A stretch of DNA of 31,125 nt from Staphylococcus sp. CAG:324 (GTDB lineage: Bacteria; Bacillota_I; Bacilli_A; ML615J-28; CAG-313): assembly GCA_000433035.1 (NCBI GenBank), contig FR890804.1, forward strand, positions 97,208 to 128,332, in the 5' to 3' direction. The notes beneath the pieces were generated by a model. That model had not been told where the DNA came from. It did no database searches and saw nothing but the letters and a program-made list of their open reading frames with translations. Each line of letters opens with the position of its first letter. Within the stretch, counting starts at the first letter, position 1. Below, piece by piece: positions 8,451 through 17,371 of this stretch. The position numbers and the translations under genes are program-made.

Positions 8451-10429
8451 TCCAGTTCAAAAGCTCCTGTATATAATTGATAATACGTACCTTTTTGTTC
8501 AATCAAACTTTCATGTGAACCTCTTTCAATAATTCTTCCATGATCTAAAACCATAATTGCATCGCTATTTTGAACTGTTGATAAGCGATGAGCAATCACA
8601 AAAACCGTTCTTCCTTTCATTAACTGATCGGTTCCTCTTTGAACTAAGGCTTCAGTTCTTGTATCAATTGATGAAGTTGCTTCATCTAAAATCATAACTG
8701 GTGCATCCGCAATCGCGGCTCTAGCAATAGATAGCAATTGTCTTTGACCTTGCGAAAGATTGGCACCATCACCTGTAAGCATTGTATTAAATCCCTCTGG
8801 TAGTCTTGTAATAAAATCATAGGCATTTGCAATTTTAGCTGCTTTATACACCTCTTCATCGGTTGCATCAAGTCTGCCATATCTAATATTTTCCATCACC
8901 GTTCCTGTAAACAAATTCGTATCTTGTAAAACAATCCCAAGTGATCTTCTTAAATCATCTTTTTTTATTTTATTGATATTAATTCCATCATATCGAATTT
9001 TACCATCTTGAATATCATAGAATCGATTGATTAAATTCGTAATTGTTGTTTTTCCCGCACCCGTAGCACCTACAAAAGCAATTTTTTGTCCAGGTCTTGC
9101 GTAAATAGATACATCATGTAAAACAATTTTTTCGGGAACATAGCCAAAATCTACTTCATTTAAAACGATATCTCCTTTTAATTGCGTATAAGTTATTGTA
9201 CCATCTGAATGAGGATGTTTCCATGCCCAAAGACCAGTTCTAGTAGGGGACTCTGTAATCGTACCATCTTGATCTTTATTGGCATAAACAAGTGTAACAT
9301 ATCCACTATCTTCCTCTTCTTTTTCATCAAGAAAATCAAAAACACGTTTTGCTCCCGCTAATGCCATTGCAACCATTGAAACTTGTTGTGATACTTGACC
9401 TACGCTTTGTGAAAATTGTCTACTCATATTTAAAAAAGCAACAATAATACCGATTGTCAATGTATTCATCCCTGCAATCACAAGTTTTCCTTCATCATTT
9501 TTAAAGAAAACTCCAAGATTAGGTACATTGTTTATAGCCAAAAAACAACCTATGATTGCAAGTAATACAAAGAAAATATTACCAATATTATGCATAATTG
9601 GCATCAAAGTATTACCATAATGATTCGCATTTGTTGCGGCAAGACATAATTCATCATTTAATTTATCAAATCTTGCCTTAGATTCATCCTCATAACAAAA
9701 GACTTTAACAACCTTTTGACCATGCATCATTTCCTCGATATAGCCTTCTACATCAGCAGTTGTTTTTTGGTTTTGAATAAAATATTTAGCACTATTCCCA
9801 CCAACTTTTTTAGTTACTAAGATCATCAAAGAAGCACCAACAAATACTAGTAAGGTTAGCCAAACACTATAATGAATCATTAAACAAATTGTAAAAGTAA
9901 GTGATAAAAAAGTTGATATAAATTGGATTAAACTTTGAGTTACAAATTGTCTAATAGCATCAACATCATTTGTATAATAACTCATAATTTCACCATGAGG
10001 ATGACTATCAAAATATTTAATAGGCAAAGATTGCATTTTATTAAATAATTGTTTACGAATTTTATTTAAAAATCTTTGTCCAACTCTTGCCAATATTTGT
10101 GTTTGAAGTGTTGTTGCAATCAAGCATACTGAATAAATTGCAATCATTGACATTATCAAAGACAAAAGTTTTGATTGCCATAGATCCATACTAATTTCAC
10201 CTTTTAAAGTTGGTTCAATAACTTCATCTGTAATTCTTTGTAAAAACATAGGTCCTGTAATTCCTGCTACTGCTGCTATCACTAAACAAATTAAGATAAC
10301 AACCATTGCGACACCATAATTTTTAAACAATAATTTCAAAATCTTAGGCATAACACCTTTTATATTTGTAGGATGTTGCCCCATTCCTCTCATTGGACCA
10401 CGAGGTGGTATTTTCCTTGCTTCTGCCAT
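8447..10429 (-). CDS. ABC exporter half with the catalytic-Glu site (second of pair)
   Basis: A 660-residue half-transporter of the heterodimeric LmrD/YheH-like type. Six membrane helices lie at about 40-345. Walker A is GATGAGKTT near 470, the signature is LSQGQ, Walker B is VMILDEA with Glu, and the H-loop is IAHRLS. Between the membrane and ATPase domains is an unusual polar insert of about 50 residues containing WAWKHPHSDG. The N-terminus is rich in Pro/Gly/Arg and likely cytoplasmic. The ATG shares one base with the upstream ABC stop (TAATG), and GGAGGTG lies 7 bases before it, so the two subunits are made together. A marR-type gene heads the operon. Probable efflux pump; substrate unknown. 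Confidence 0.93.
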   Translation of the reverse strand: MAEARKIPPRGPMRGMGQHPTNIKGVMPKILKLLFKNYGVAMVVILICLVIAAVAGITGPMFLQRITDEVIEPTLKGEISMDLWQSKLLSLIMSMIAIYSVCLIATTLQTQILARVGQRFLNKIRKQLFNKMQSLPIKYFDSHPHGEIMSYYTNDVDAIRQFVTQSLIQFISTFLSLTFTICLMIHYSVWLTLLVFVGASLMILVTKKVGGNSAKYFIQNQKTTADVEGYIEEMMHGQKVVKVFCYEDESKARFDKLNDELCLAATNANHYGNTLMPIMHNIGNIFFVLLAIIGCFLAINNVPNLGVFFKNDEGKLVIAGMNTLTIGIIVAFLNMSRQFSQSVGQVSQQVSMVAMALAGAKRVFDFLDEKEEEDSGYVTLVYANKDQDGTITESPTRTGLWAWKHPHSDGTITYTQLKGDIVLNEVDFGYVPEKIVLHDVSIYARPGQKIAFVGATGAGKTTITNLINRFYDIQDGKIRYDGININKIKKDDLRRSLGIVLQDTNLFTGTVMENIRYGRLDATDEEVYKAAKIANAYDFITRLPEGFNTMLTGDGANLSQGQRQLLSIARAAIADAPVMILDEATSSIDTRTEALVQRGTDQLMKGRTVFVIAHRLSTVQNSDAIMVLDHGRIIERGSHESLIEQKGTYYQLYTGAFELE

Positions 10430-12195
10430 TAATGTGCACCTCCAATCTTATTTTGAATTTCATATACTTCTTTATAAATTTCATTATTTTTAAGTAATTG
10501 TTCATGAGTATCAAAACCGCTTATTTTTCCATCATCTAAAACGATAATTTTATCTGCATCTTCAACAGAAGAAATACGTTGTGAAATAATAAACTTTGTT
10601 ATATTAGGAATATTTTCTTTAAATGCTCTTCTAATAGTTGCATCTGTTTTTGTATCAACTGCACTTGTTGAATCATCTAAAATTAAAATTTTAGGATGTT
10701 TTAACAAAGCCCTTGCAATACATAATCTTTGTTTTTGACCACCCGAAACATTTGTTCCTCCTTGATCTATCATCGTATTATATTTATCGGGAAATGTCTG
10801 AATAAAATCATCAGCACAAGCAAGTTTGCATGCATGTATCATTTCTTCATCTGTGGCTTCTTTATCACCCCATCGTAGATTATCTTTGATAGTTCCACTA
10901 AATAAAACATTTTTTTGTAATACAACCGATACTTGATTTCGAAGAGTTGTTAAATCGTAATCTTTAACATTGATTCCCCCTACTAATACCTCACCCTCTG
11001 TTACATCATAAAGCCTACTGATTAAATTAACAAGAGTAGTTTTAGAAGAACCAGTTCCACCAATAATACCAATTGTTTGGCCAGATTTAATCTTTAAATT
11101 AATATTAGATAAAGCATCTTTTTCCGCGTGTTTTGAATATTTAAAAGAAACATTTCTAAATTCAACATCACCACTTTTAACTTCCATTATTGGATTTTCA
11201 GGATTTGTAAGACTACTTTTTTCATTCAATACTTCTGATATTCTTCTCATACTAGGAAGTGACATAGAAATAATAACAAAGACCATTGAAAGCATCATTA
11301 AACTAGACAAAATTTGAATTCCATATTGTAAAAGTGCTGTTAAATCACCTACTGCTAAACTATCACCACCACTATGAATAATCATTCTTGAAGCAAAAAA
11401 ACATACTAAAATTGTAGCAGTATACATCGAAAATTGCATAATTGGCGAATTCCATGCCACTATTTTTTCTGCACTAACAAAATTTTCACATACATCATCT
11501 GAAGCTTTTGCAAACTTTTGCTTTTCAAAATCTTCACGAACATACGTTTTTACAACCCTAATTCCATTGATATTTTCTTGAACAGATGAATTTAAGGCAT
11601 CATATTTAGTAAACACTTTATTAAATTTTCCCATTGCAAATTTTACAATGATATATAAACCAACCCCCAAAAATGGTAATAAGGCTATGTATATAAGTGC
11701 TAATTTTGCGCTAATCATAAATGTCATAATACTAGAAAATATCATCATTAAAGGAACTCTAATTGCCATTCTGATTCCCATATTATAAGCCATTTGTACA
11801 TTGTTAACATCAGTTGTCAATCTTGTAACCAAACTTGATGATGAAAATTTATCGATATTTTCAAAAGAAAAATTTTGTACTTGATAGTATAAATCATGCC
11901 TTAAATTTCTTGCAAGACCACAAGATGCTTTTGCACAAAATCTTCCCGCAAGATAACCAAAAAGTAATGATAACATTGCACACACCAATAAAATAATACT
12001 AACAATGATTAAATAAGTCATATCAGACTTTTCTAAGGCTTCACTTGCATCAGATTTATTCTGTAAGAAATTAATCAATTGAGCAATGATAAATGGCATA
12101 ATACATTCCACTAAACTTTCTAATCCAACAAAAAGTGGAGCCAAAAAGGATGGTTTTTTATACTCTCTTACGCTTTTTAAAATTGTCTTTAACAT
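10429..12195 (-). CDS. ABC exporter half with the degenerate site (first of pair)
   Basis: A 588-residue half-transporter. The membrane domain covers about 1-310. In the ATPase domain Walker A is the variant GGTGSSKTT, the signature is VSGGQ and Walker B is LILDDS, with Asp in place of the catalytic Glu. The H-loop position reads ISQRIS, so the switch histidine is Gln. These changes mark the subunit that carries the non-hydrolysing site in asymmetric exporters. Its partner at 8447-10429 keeps Glu and His. It begins 12 bases after the MarR-family gene and has a strong AAGGAGGAG ribosome site. The pair and the MarR regulator form one transcription unit. Confidence 0.93.
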   Translation of the reverse strand: MLKTILKSVREYKKPSFLAPLFVGLESLVECIMPFIIAQLINFLQNKSDASEALEKSDMTYLIIVSIILLVCAMLSLLFGYLAGRFCAKASCGLARNLRHDLYYQVQNFSFENIDKFSSSSLVTRLTTDVNNVQMAYNMGIRMAIRVPLMMIFSSIMTFMISAKLALIYIALLPFLGVGLYIIVKFAMGKFNKVFTKYDALNSSVQENINGIRVVKTYVREDFEKQKFAKASDDVCENFVSAEKIVAWNSPIMQFSMYTATILVCFFASRMIIHSGGDSLAVGDLTALLQYGIQILSSLMMLSMVFVIISMSLPSMRRISEVLNEKSSLTNPENPIMEVKSGDVEFRNVSFKYSKHAEKDALSNINLKIKSGQTIGIIGGTGSSKTTLVNLISRLYDVTEGEVLVGGINVKDYDLTTLRNQVSVVLQKNVLFSGTIKDNLRWGDKEATDEEMIHACKLACADDFIQTFPDKYNTMIDQGGTNVSGGQKQRLCIARALLKHPKILILDDSTSAVDTKTDATIRRAFKENIPNITKFIISQRISSVEDADKIIVLDDGKISGFDTHEQLLKNNEIYKEVYEIQNKIGGAH

Positions 12196-12207
12196 ATTCT
12201 CCTCCTT

Positions 12208-12642
12208 TTATTTTTTTAAATTATTCTTAATTCGTTCAAAATAGGAATAAAGTTGAGTAATTTCATGAGGTTCAAAACCTTCTAAAGCCTTTTTTTCAAC
12301 TTCATCTAGTGTTGAACGAACCGATTCATTAATGGCAAGACCCTTCTCCGTCAAAACTATTTTTTTGAGTCTAGCATCGCTATCAACACCTATTCTTTCT
12401 ATTAGACCATTTTGTTCCATTAATTTCAAAATTTTTGATGTTGTGGATTTTGTTATTAAAAATTTTTCTTCAATATTTTTTTGATAAATATCTATATCTT
12501 GATGGCGCTCTAAAAAACCGAGAATAAAAGAATTGGTACTAGTTATCATATTAACATAACGAAAGACCTCACTATTTTCTACATTTCGATTAAATAAATT
12601 TTTAATTGATGATATTTCTCCACCTAATTTCTTCTGTTTCAT
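12208..12642 (-). CDS. MarR-family transcriptional regulator
   Basis: A 144-residue winged-helix repressor. The core runs from FLERHQDIDIYQKNIEEKFLI through the recognition helix STTSKILKLMEQNGLIERIG (about 70-90) to the wing DARLKKIVLTEKG, followed by the C-terminal dimerisation helices. Family members usually bind as dimers to short inverted repeats and release DNA when a small molecule binds. The start is the ATG at 12642, because GGAGG precedes it by 5 bases; a TTG at 12654 overlaps that ribosome site. It is first in the operon with two ABC exporter subunits, 12 bases apart. An inverted repeat over its promoter suggests self-regulation of the pump. Confidence 0.93.
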   Translation of the reverse strand: MKQKKLGGEISSIKNLFNRNVENSEVFRYVNMITSTNSFILGFLERHQDIDIYQKNIEEKFLITKSTTSKILKLMEQNGLIERIGVDSDARLKKIVLTEKGLAINESVRSTLDEVEKKALEGFEPHEITQLYSYFERIKNNLKK

Positions 12643-12669
12643 AAAAGCCTCCAAAATAGTTCTATCTCA

Positions 12670-12694
12670 AATAGTTTGATACGAAACTATTATA
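12670..12694 (-). promoter_or_regulatory. marR-ABC promoter with overlapping operator-like dyad
   Basis: The minus-strand -10 is TATAAT (12689-12694); the -35 is weak (TTCTAA-like). A perfect inverted repeat, AATAGTTT / AAACTATT with a 6-bp centre (12670-12691), overlaps the -10 and the transcription start. A further AATAGTT half-site sits at 12655-12661, next to the ribosome site. This matches the usual place of a MarR operator. Confidence 0.6.
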
Positions 12695-12731
12695 TCATTT
12701 TTTTAAATTTTTAGAACCGATTTGCAAATGA

Positions 12732-12754
12732 AAACGCTTCAGAAAGAAGCGTTT
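12732..12754 (-). terminator. Terminator overlapping the serpin stop codon
   Basis: Arms AAACGCTTC (12732-12740) and GAAGCGTTT (12746-12754) with a 5-base loop, followed on the minus strand by TCATTTG. The TGA stop (12739-12741) and the last codons of the serpin are within the stem. Confidence 0.7.
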
Positions 12755-13998
12755 GAAGTAGTTGGATAATTCAAAATTCCGACAAATAACAAAACATTAT
12801 TCGCATCTTTGATCAAATATAAAAAAGGACGATCAAGTTTAATAGTGATAGGATCTACTACTAATGATGATTTCATGATACCAATTGAAGTTACTGCAGC
12901 AGCTTTTGCACCACTTTCACTTAACTTTATACCAACATTTTGTTTTATATAATTGACAGATAAATTTTCACCAATTTTATTTAAACTATCTTTTTCAAAA
13001 ATTTTTCTTACTCCTAAACTTTTTAATGCTTCATTAAGATTATATTCCTTACTATAGTCAAACTTAGGAACAGAAAGATTAACCTCACCCATAACCAAAT
13101 CATTAGTAAAACTTGTAAAATCTTTTGAACATAGTTTATCGAAAGGAATAGTTGGCATAATATATGTGATTGTATTGTTATTTTCAAAATAATCCATTAC
13201 AACTACATATTCGCTAGTTTTCTTGTAAAGAGTTGATATTTGGTGATTCATATACTCAACCATTTTAGTATTATTTTTATCGAGATAAAATGTATCTTCA
13301 ACTGTTTTTTCTTTATCATATGCTATTAGCCACTTATTGTCAAAATAAATTGTATTCAAAAGCAATAAGGCTAGATTGTCTTCTATCTGATAATTATTCC
13401 TATCTAATTTTAATACATTTTCTGTATAATAATTTATCCATTTAATAATTTTATCTTTTTCCTTTCTCTTTGTGAAATCAATTTCGTAACTTTGTGCATA
13501 AAAATTATCTTTTATAAAATTTAGATATTCTGAATTAATCTTTAAACCTTTTTTCAACCAAAGAGAATTAGCCAAATACACTCGACCATTTTGATTAGAA
13601 TAATAATTGTTCTCATAAATGAGTTTCAGTTGTTTTGTTAATTTCTCTCTTTTTTGTCCCAATAAATTTTCTAACTCAGCACTTGTTGTTGAAGAGGTAC
13701 CTTCTACAAGCATAGATAGTGCCATATAAAGACTAAGAGGAGCAAAAAGTTGATTATCTTGAACAGTAAAAATTTTCTTTATTAATTTATAAGAAAAATG
13801 ATTTATTTCAGCAATCATGTCATTATCTATACTACCTACTTCATAATTTAAAGAAGGATAATTAACTTGACTTAATGTCGAAAAGTTATCATTGTCTTTA
13901 AATTGAAGATTTTTTAATTCAATAGTCTCCCTTTTTTTACAACTCATCATCACCATACCCAAAAGTATCAATAAAGAAAATTGAAAAAATTTCTTCAT
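12739..13998 (-). CDS. Lipoprotein serpin (serine/cysteine protease inhibitor)
   Basis: A 419-residue secreted inhibitor of the serpin family. The N-terminal MKKFFQFSLLILLG signal ends in a lipobox (MMSC, Cys20), so it should be tethered to the outer face of the membrane. Serpin landmarks are visible: FAPLSLYMALSMLVEGTSS near 85-103, LLNTIYFDNKW near 212, and the C-terminal RPFLYLI near 390. The reactive-loop hinge SESGAKAAAVTS (360-371) has the small residues needed for loop insertion, so it should be an inhibitory serpin. The scissile bond lies in the K-S-S-L-V stretch near 376-380. The exact P1 is uncertain because counting from the hinge and counting from the C-terminus differ. It is a single-gene unit between its own promoter region and terminator. 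The target protease is unknown: a host, competitor or own protease is possible. Confidence 0.92.
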   Translation of the reverse strand: MKKFFQFSLLILLGMVMMSCKKRETIELKNLQFKDNDNFSTLSQVNYPSLNYEVGSIDNDMIAEINHFSYKLIKKIFTVQDNQLFAPLSLYMALSMLVEGTSSTTSAELENLLGQKREKLTKQLKLIYENNYYSNQNGRVYLANSLWLKKGLKINSEYLNFIKDNFYAQSYEIDFTKRKEKDKIIKWINYYTENVLKLDRNNYQIEDNLALLLLNTIYFDNKWLIAYDKEKTVEDTFYLDKNNTKMVEYMNHQISTLYKKTSEYVVVMDYFENNNTITYIMPTIPFDKLCSKDFTSFTNDLVMGEVNLSVPKFDYSKEYNLNEALKSLGVRKIFEKDSLNKIGENLSVNYIKQNVGIKLSESGAKAAAVTSIGIMKSSLVVDPITIKLDRPFLYLIKDANNVLLFVGILNYPTTSNASF

Positions 13999-14013
13999 CT
14001 AAACCCCTTTCTT

Positions 14014-14047
14014 CTTATAATAGCATTTACAATAAATTATAAGTCAA
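14014..14047 (-). promoter_or_regulatory. Possible serpin promoter with dyad
   Basis: The minus strand has TTGACT (14042-14047). An inverted repeat CTTATAAT / ATTATAAG (14014-14021 and 14036-14043) overlaps it. The best -10 match, TATTAT, lies 19 bp downstream, so the promoter is not ideal. It could be an operator, but the sequence is AT-rich and chance is possible. Confidence 0.35.
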
Positions 14048-14106
14048 TTTTAGTATAACAATTTATAATATAACTATACTTTATGAACTGTTTTTATCCT
14101 AACCTT

Positions 14107-15417
14107 TTATTGTAAAACAAGACAATCATACATTGCTCTAATCGCCTTTTCAAATTGATGATTAGAAACTCCAACAATAATACTAAGTTCTTGTGATGCT
14201 TGAGCAATTACCTTAATATTAATGTCATTTTGCCCAAAAATGGCAAAAATTTTGGCACTAATGCCAGGTTTAGTTGCCATGTTTCTGCCTACAACTGCAA
14301 TAAGTGCAATATCAGTATCAATAATTACATCTTGAACAGCATCAATTTTTTTTATATCTGCCAGAACTTCATAATTTTTCTTAACAAGATCGTTTGCTTC
14401 AATAATTAAACTAAACGTATCAATACTTGATGGAATATGCTCAACATCAAGATGATATTTATCTAAAACCGCCAAAACATCTCTCATTACTTTTATTTTT
14501 GGGACTTTTGGCTTTTTGATTATGGTGATTGATTCATAAGATTTTTTACCAGTAATTCCTGTGATAATTTGTGAAGAATCCTGACAGTTAGAAGAAATAA
14601 TTGTACCTTCATCATCAGGACGATTGGTATTTTTAATACTAATCGGAATCTCTAATTCTTGTACAGGAAAAATAGTTTCTTCATGAAGCACATGCGCACC
14701 CATGTATGATAATTCGCGTAATTCTTCATAAGAAATCTCTTTTATCTTTTTAGGATGACTAACAATTTTAGGATCTGCTACCAAAAATCCTGAAACGTCG
14801 GTCCAATTTTCATAAAGACCTGCTGAAAGAGCCTTTGCGACTACCGCACCTGTGACATCTGAACCCCCCCTTGAAAAAAGATGAATATTCCCATCTGGGT
14901 AAGAACCATAAAAACCAGGTATAACAATTGTTTTAGTTTTTATGAATTGATTTATTAATGCATCTTTGGTTTTTTGTTCATCTAATTTCCCATTATAATC
15001 AAAATAAATCAAATTTTTGGCATCGACAAATGTATAGCCTATGTATTCTGCTAATAATTTTGCACAAAAATATTCTCCTCTACTAACTAAAAATTCTTCA
15101 CTTATCTTTTGATTTAGATTTGCTTTTAGTATAGCAAATTCTTTTTCAAGGTCAATGTCTAATGCTAATGTTGTCTTAATTTCTACATATCTACTTTTAA
15201 CAATATCAAAAATATTGTTTGCGTCAACTCCATATTTTAAATGCGCATAGATTAGATAAAGTAAATCAGTTATCTTATGATCATCTTTATTTTGTTTACC
15301 TGGCGCCGATACGACAATAATCTTTCTTGTTTGATCTTCAAAAATAATTTTTTTTATTTTTTTAAATTGCTCACTATTTGCTAAACTAGAACCACCAAAT
15401 TTTGCTACTTTTATCAT
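14107..15417 (-). CDS. Aspartokinase (monofunctional)
   Basis: Phosphorylates L-aspartate with ATP, the first step to threonine, methionine and lysine. A 436-residue single-function enzyme: catalytic domain about 1-280 with KFGGSS at 6-11 and SRGGSDVTGA near 205, then two ACT domains (about 300-436) that usually bind the feedback amino acid. Because it ends the thr operon, threonine is the likeliest effector, but lysine cannot be ruled out from sequence. The start overlaps the upstream asd stop (ATGA). It is the last gene of the operon. I see no strong hairpin terminator in the roughly 60 bases after it. The symbol is left blank because lysC, thrA or another aspartokinase name would imply a regulation type that is not shown. 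Confidence 0.95.
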   Translation of the reverse strand: MIKVAKFGGSSLANSEQFKKIKKIIFEDQTRKIIVVSAPGKQNKDDHKITDLLYLIYAHLKYGVDANNIFDIVKSRYVEIKTTLALDIDLEKEFAILKANLNQKISEEFLVSRGEYFCAKLLAEYIGYTFVDAKNLIYFDYNGKLDEQKTKDALINQFIKTKTIVIPGFYGSYPDGNIHLFSRGGSDVTGAVVAKALSAGLYENWTDVSGFLVADPKIVSHPKKIKEISYEELRELSYMGAHVLHEETIFPVQELEIPISIKNTNRPDDEGTIISSNCQDSSQIITGITGKKSYESITIIKKPKVPKIKVMRDVLAVLDKYHLDVEHIPSSIDTFSLIIEANDLVKKNYEVLADIKKIDAVQDVIIDTDIALIAVVGRNMATKPGISAKIFAIFGQNDINIKVIAQASQELSIIVGVSNHQFEKAIRAMYDCLVLQ

Positions 15418-16403
15418 AATTTTTTTATCAAAGCCATTGCAATTTGTATTGCATTACTAGCGGCACCCTTTCTAATATTATCAGCTACACAATATAACAC
15501 AATTCCATTTTCAGTTGATAAATCTTTTCTAATTCGTCCAACATAAACTTTATCTTGATTATTCGCAATAATTGAATTAGGATATTTATGATTTTGTACA
15601 TCATCATAAACAATAATTCCATCTTGTTGTTGTAAAACTTGTTTTATCTGTTCAATTTCAAATTTTTTTACAAGTTCAATTGTCATAGAAACTCCATGAC
15701 AATTTTCAACAGGAACTCTAATACAAGTGGCAACAATTGGTAAATTTTCTAAATGTAAAATCTTTCTTGTTTCATTTATCATTTTCATTTCTTCTTTTGT
15801 ATAACCATTATCTAAAAATTCATCAATTTCTGGTATACACGTTTTAGAAATATCATACGGGTAAAATATATTGGTATGATTATTTTTCGTTCTTTTTAAA
15901 TCTTCAATTCCTTTTTGACCAGAACCGCTTACCGCTTGATAAGTTGTATAAGTTACCCTTTTGATGCCAAAATGATCATTTAAAATTTTTAGTGGTAAAA
16001 CTGCCTGAATTGTTGAACAATTAGGATTTGCTATTATTTTACTTTTCACAAAAATATCATCCATATTCACTTCTGGTACTACTAGGGCACAATTATCATC
16101 CATTCGCCAAGCACTTGAATTATCAATTACATATGCACCTTTTTGAACAGCTAAAGGTGCATATTCTTGAGAGACTTTACTACCAGCACTAAATAAAACA
16201 ATATCAACATCATCAAAAGCTTCCTCGCTTAATTCTCTAATAATATACTCTTTATTTTTAAAAACTATTTTCTTACCAGCACTTTTCTTTGAAGCATAGA
16301 GGAGTAATTGATGAAAAGGAAAATGATATTCATCTAAAATTTTTAAGAACATTCGTCCTACAAGTCCTGTAACTCCCACAATTGCTAAATTGTATTTTTT
16401 CAT
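15414..16403 (-). CDS. asd: Aspartate-semialdehyde dehydrogenase
   Basis: Reduces aspartyl phosphate to aspartate semialdehyde with NADPH; the product is the branch point for threonine/methionine and for DAP/lysine. The protein is 329 residues, normal for the family. The N-terminal dinucleotide fold has VGVTGLVGRMF near 9-19. The nucleophilic cysteine is in ANPNCSTIQ near 125-133, and the acyl-binding stretch AVSGSGQKG is near 160. The ATG overlaps the end of hom by one base, and the TGA stop overlaps the aspartokinase start, so translation is coupled along the chain. Confidence 0.96.
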   Translation of the reverse strand: MKKYNLAIVGVTGLVGRMFLKILDEYHFPFHQLLLYASKKSAGKKIVFKNKEYIIRELSEEAFDDVDIVLFSAGSKVSQEYAPLAVQKGAYVIDNSSAWRMDDNCALVVPEVNMDDIFVKSKIIANPNCSTIQAVLPLKILNDHFGIKRVTYTTYQAVSGSGQKGIEDLKRTKNNHTNIFYPYDISKTCIPEIDEFLDNGYTKEEMKMINETRKILHLENLPIVATCIRVPVENCHGVSMTIELVKKFEIEQIKQVLQQQDGIIVYDDVQNHKYPNSIIANNQDKVYVGRIRKDLSTENGIVLYCVADNIRKGAASNAIQIAMALIKKL

Positions 16404-17371
16404 TATTGCACCTCATTAATTACATATTTATTGAAATTATCATAAGTATCTAATACTCTTTGATTGATAATATCATAGATATCGCTAACTATTGCAGAAG
16501 CAGTCGGCAAACTACCAGCCCCCTTGCCAATAAAAACCAGTTTATCGGCTAAAGAGGTTTCAACAATTACACCATTGTCTTCCTCATTGATTTTACATAA
16601 TACTTCTTGATTATCCAATTCCATTAAACCTACTGAAATGAATATTTTATTGTTATCTTTTAAAGCTTCACACACATACTTCATTGTTTGATGATTTTTC
16701 TTCATATCATAATTGTGAATAAGACTAAACGAGGAATGCTTTATATCATGAATATTAATTTTAGTATTCCAAGCAATATCTGATAAAATAGCAATTTTTC
16801 GCATCATATCATAACCTTCTAAATCAGTAGTAGGATCCTTTTCTGCAAATCCTTTTTCTTGAGCTAATTTCAAGGCTTCCTCAAAACTCATCCCCTCACT
16901 TATTCTACTAAGAATATAATTTGTTGTCCCATTTAAAATTCCAATAATTTTTTGAATACGATTCACTAAAGTAAGTTCTTTCAAATTTTTTATAATAGGA
17001 ATGGCTCCACCTACGCTTGCCTCATAACAAAAAGAAACTTTATTATCCCTTGCAAGTTTAGTCAACTCATCAATATCATTTGCGACAATTTCCTTATTAG
17101 CAGTTACTAGATGTTTGTGTTTACTTAACGTGAGAACACAGGCTTTTTTAGCAAAATCATATCCACCTAAAACTTCAACAACTATATCGATCTTATTATC
17201 ATTGATAATATCTTCTAAATTATCTGTAAAGAGATTGGCATATTGCTTATCGAAATTTTCCTTATAATCAAATATTTTTATAACCTCAATTTCTTCTTTT
17301 TCTAAGCATATCTTAAAGACTCCCTTACCAATAACTCCATAACCTAAAATAGCAATTCTTGCTTTCTTCAT
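16403..17371 (-). CDS. hom: Homoserine dehydrogenase, short form without ACT domain
   Basis: Reduces aspartate semialdehyde to homoserine. The protein is 322 residues: Rossmann fold with GYGVIGKGV at 10-18, TANKEIVAND near 92-101, the substrate and dimer region EASVGGAIPIIKNL near 118, and the signature NGTTNYILSRISEG with AEKDPTTDLEGYD near 148-192, which holds the catalytic Lys and Asp residues. Most Gram-positive homologues are about 100 residues longer because of a C-terminal ACT domain, which is absent here. A stand-alone ACT protein lies directly upstream with a one-base overlap. It sits between that gene and asd in the thr operon. Confidence 0.95.
   Translation of the reverse strand: MKKARIAILGYGVIGKGVFKICLEKEEIEVIKIFDYKENFDKQYANLFTDNLEDIINDNKIDIVVEVLGGYDFAKKACVLTLSKHKHLVTANKEIVANDIDELTKLARDNKVSFCYEASVGGAIPIIKNLKELTLVNRIQKIIGILNGTTNYILSRISEGMSFEEALKLAQEKGFAEKDPTTDLEGYDMMRKIAILSDIAWNTKINIHDIKHSSFSLIHNYDMKKNHQTMKYVCEALKDNNKIFISVGLMELDNQEVLCKINEEDNGVIVETSLADKLVFIGKGAGSLPTASAIVSDIYDIINQRVLDTYDNFNKYVINEVQ

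Noticed and set aside
8692..8880. 62-codon minus-strand ORF within the ABC gene
   Set aside because: It is an alternative frame of the Walker-B and signature region of the 8447-10429 gene.
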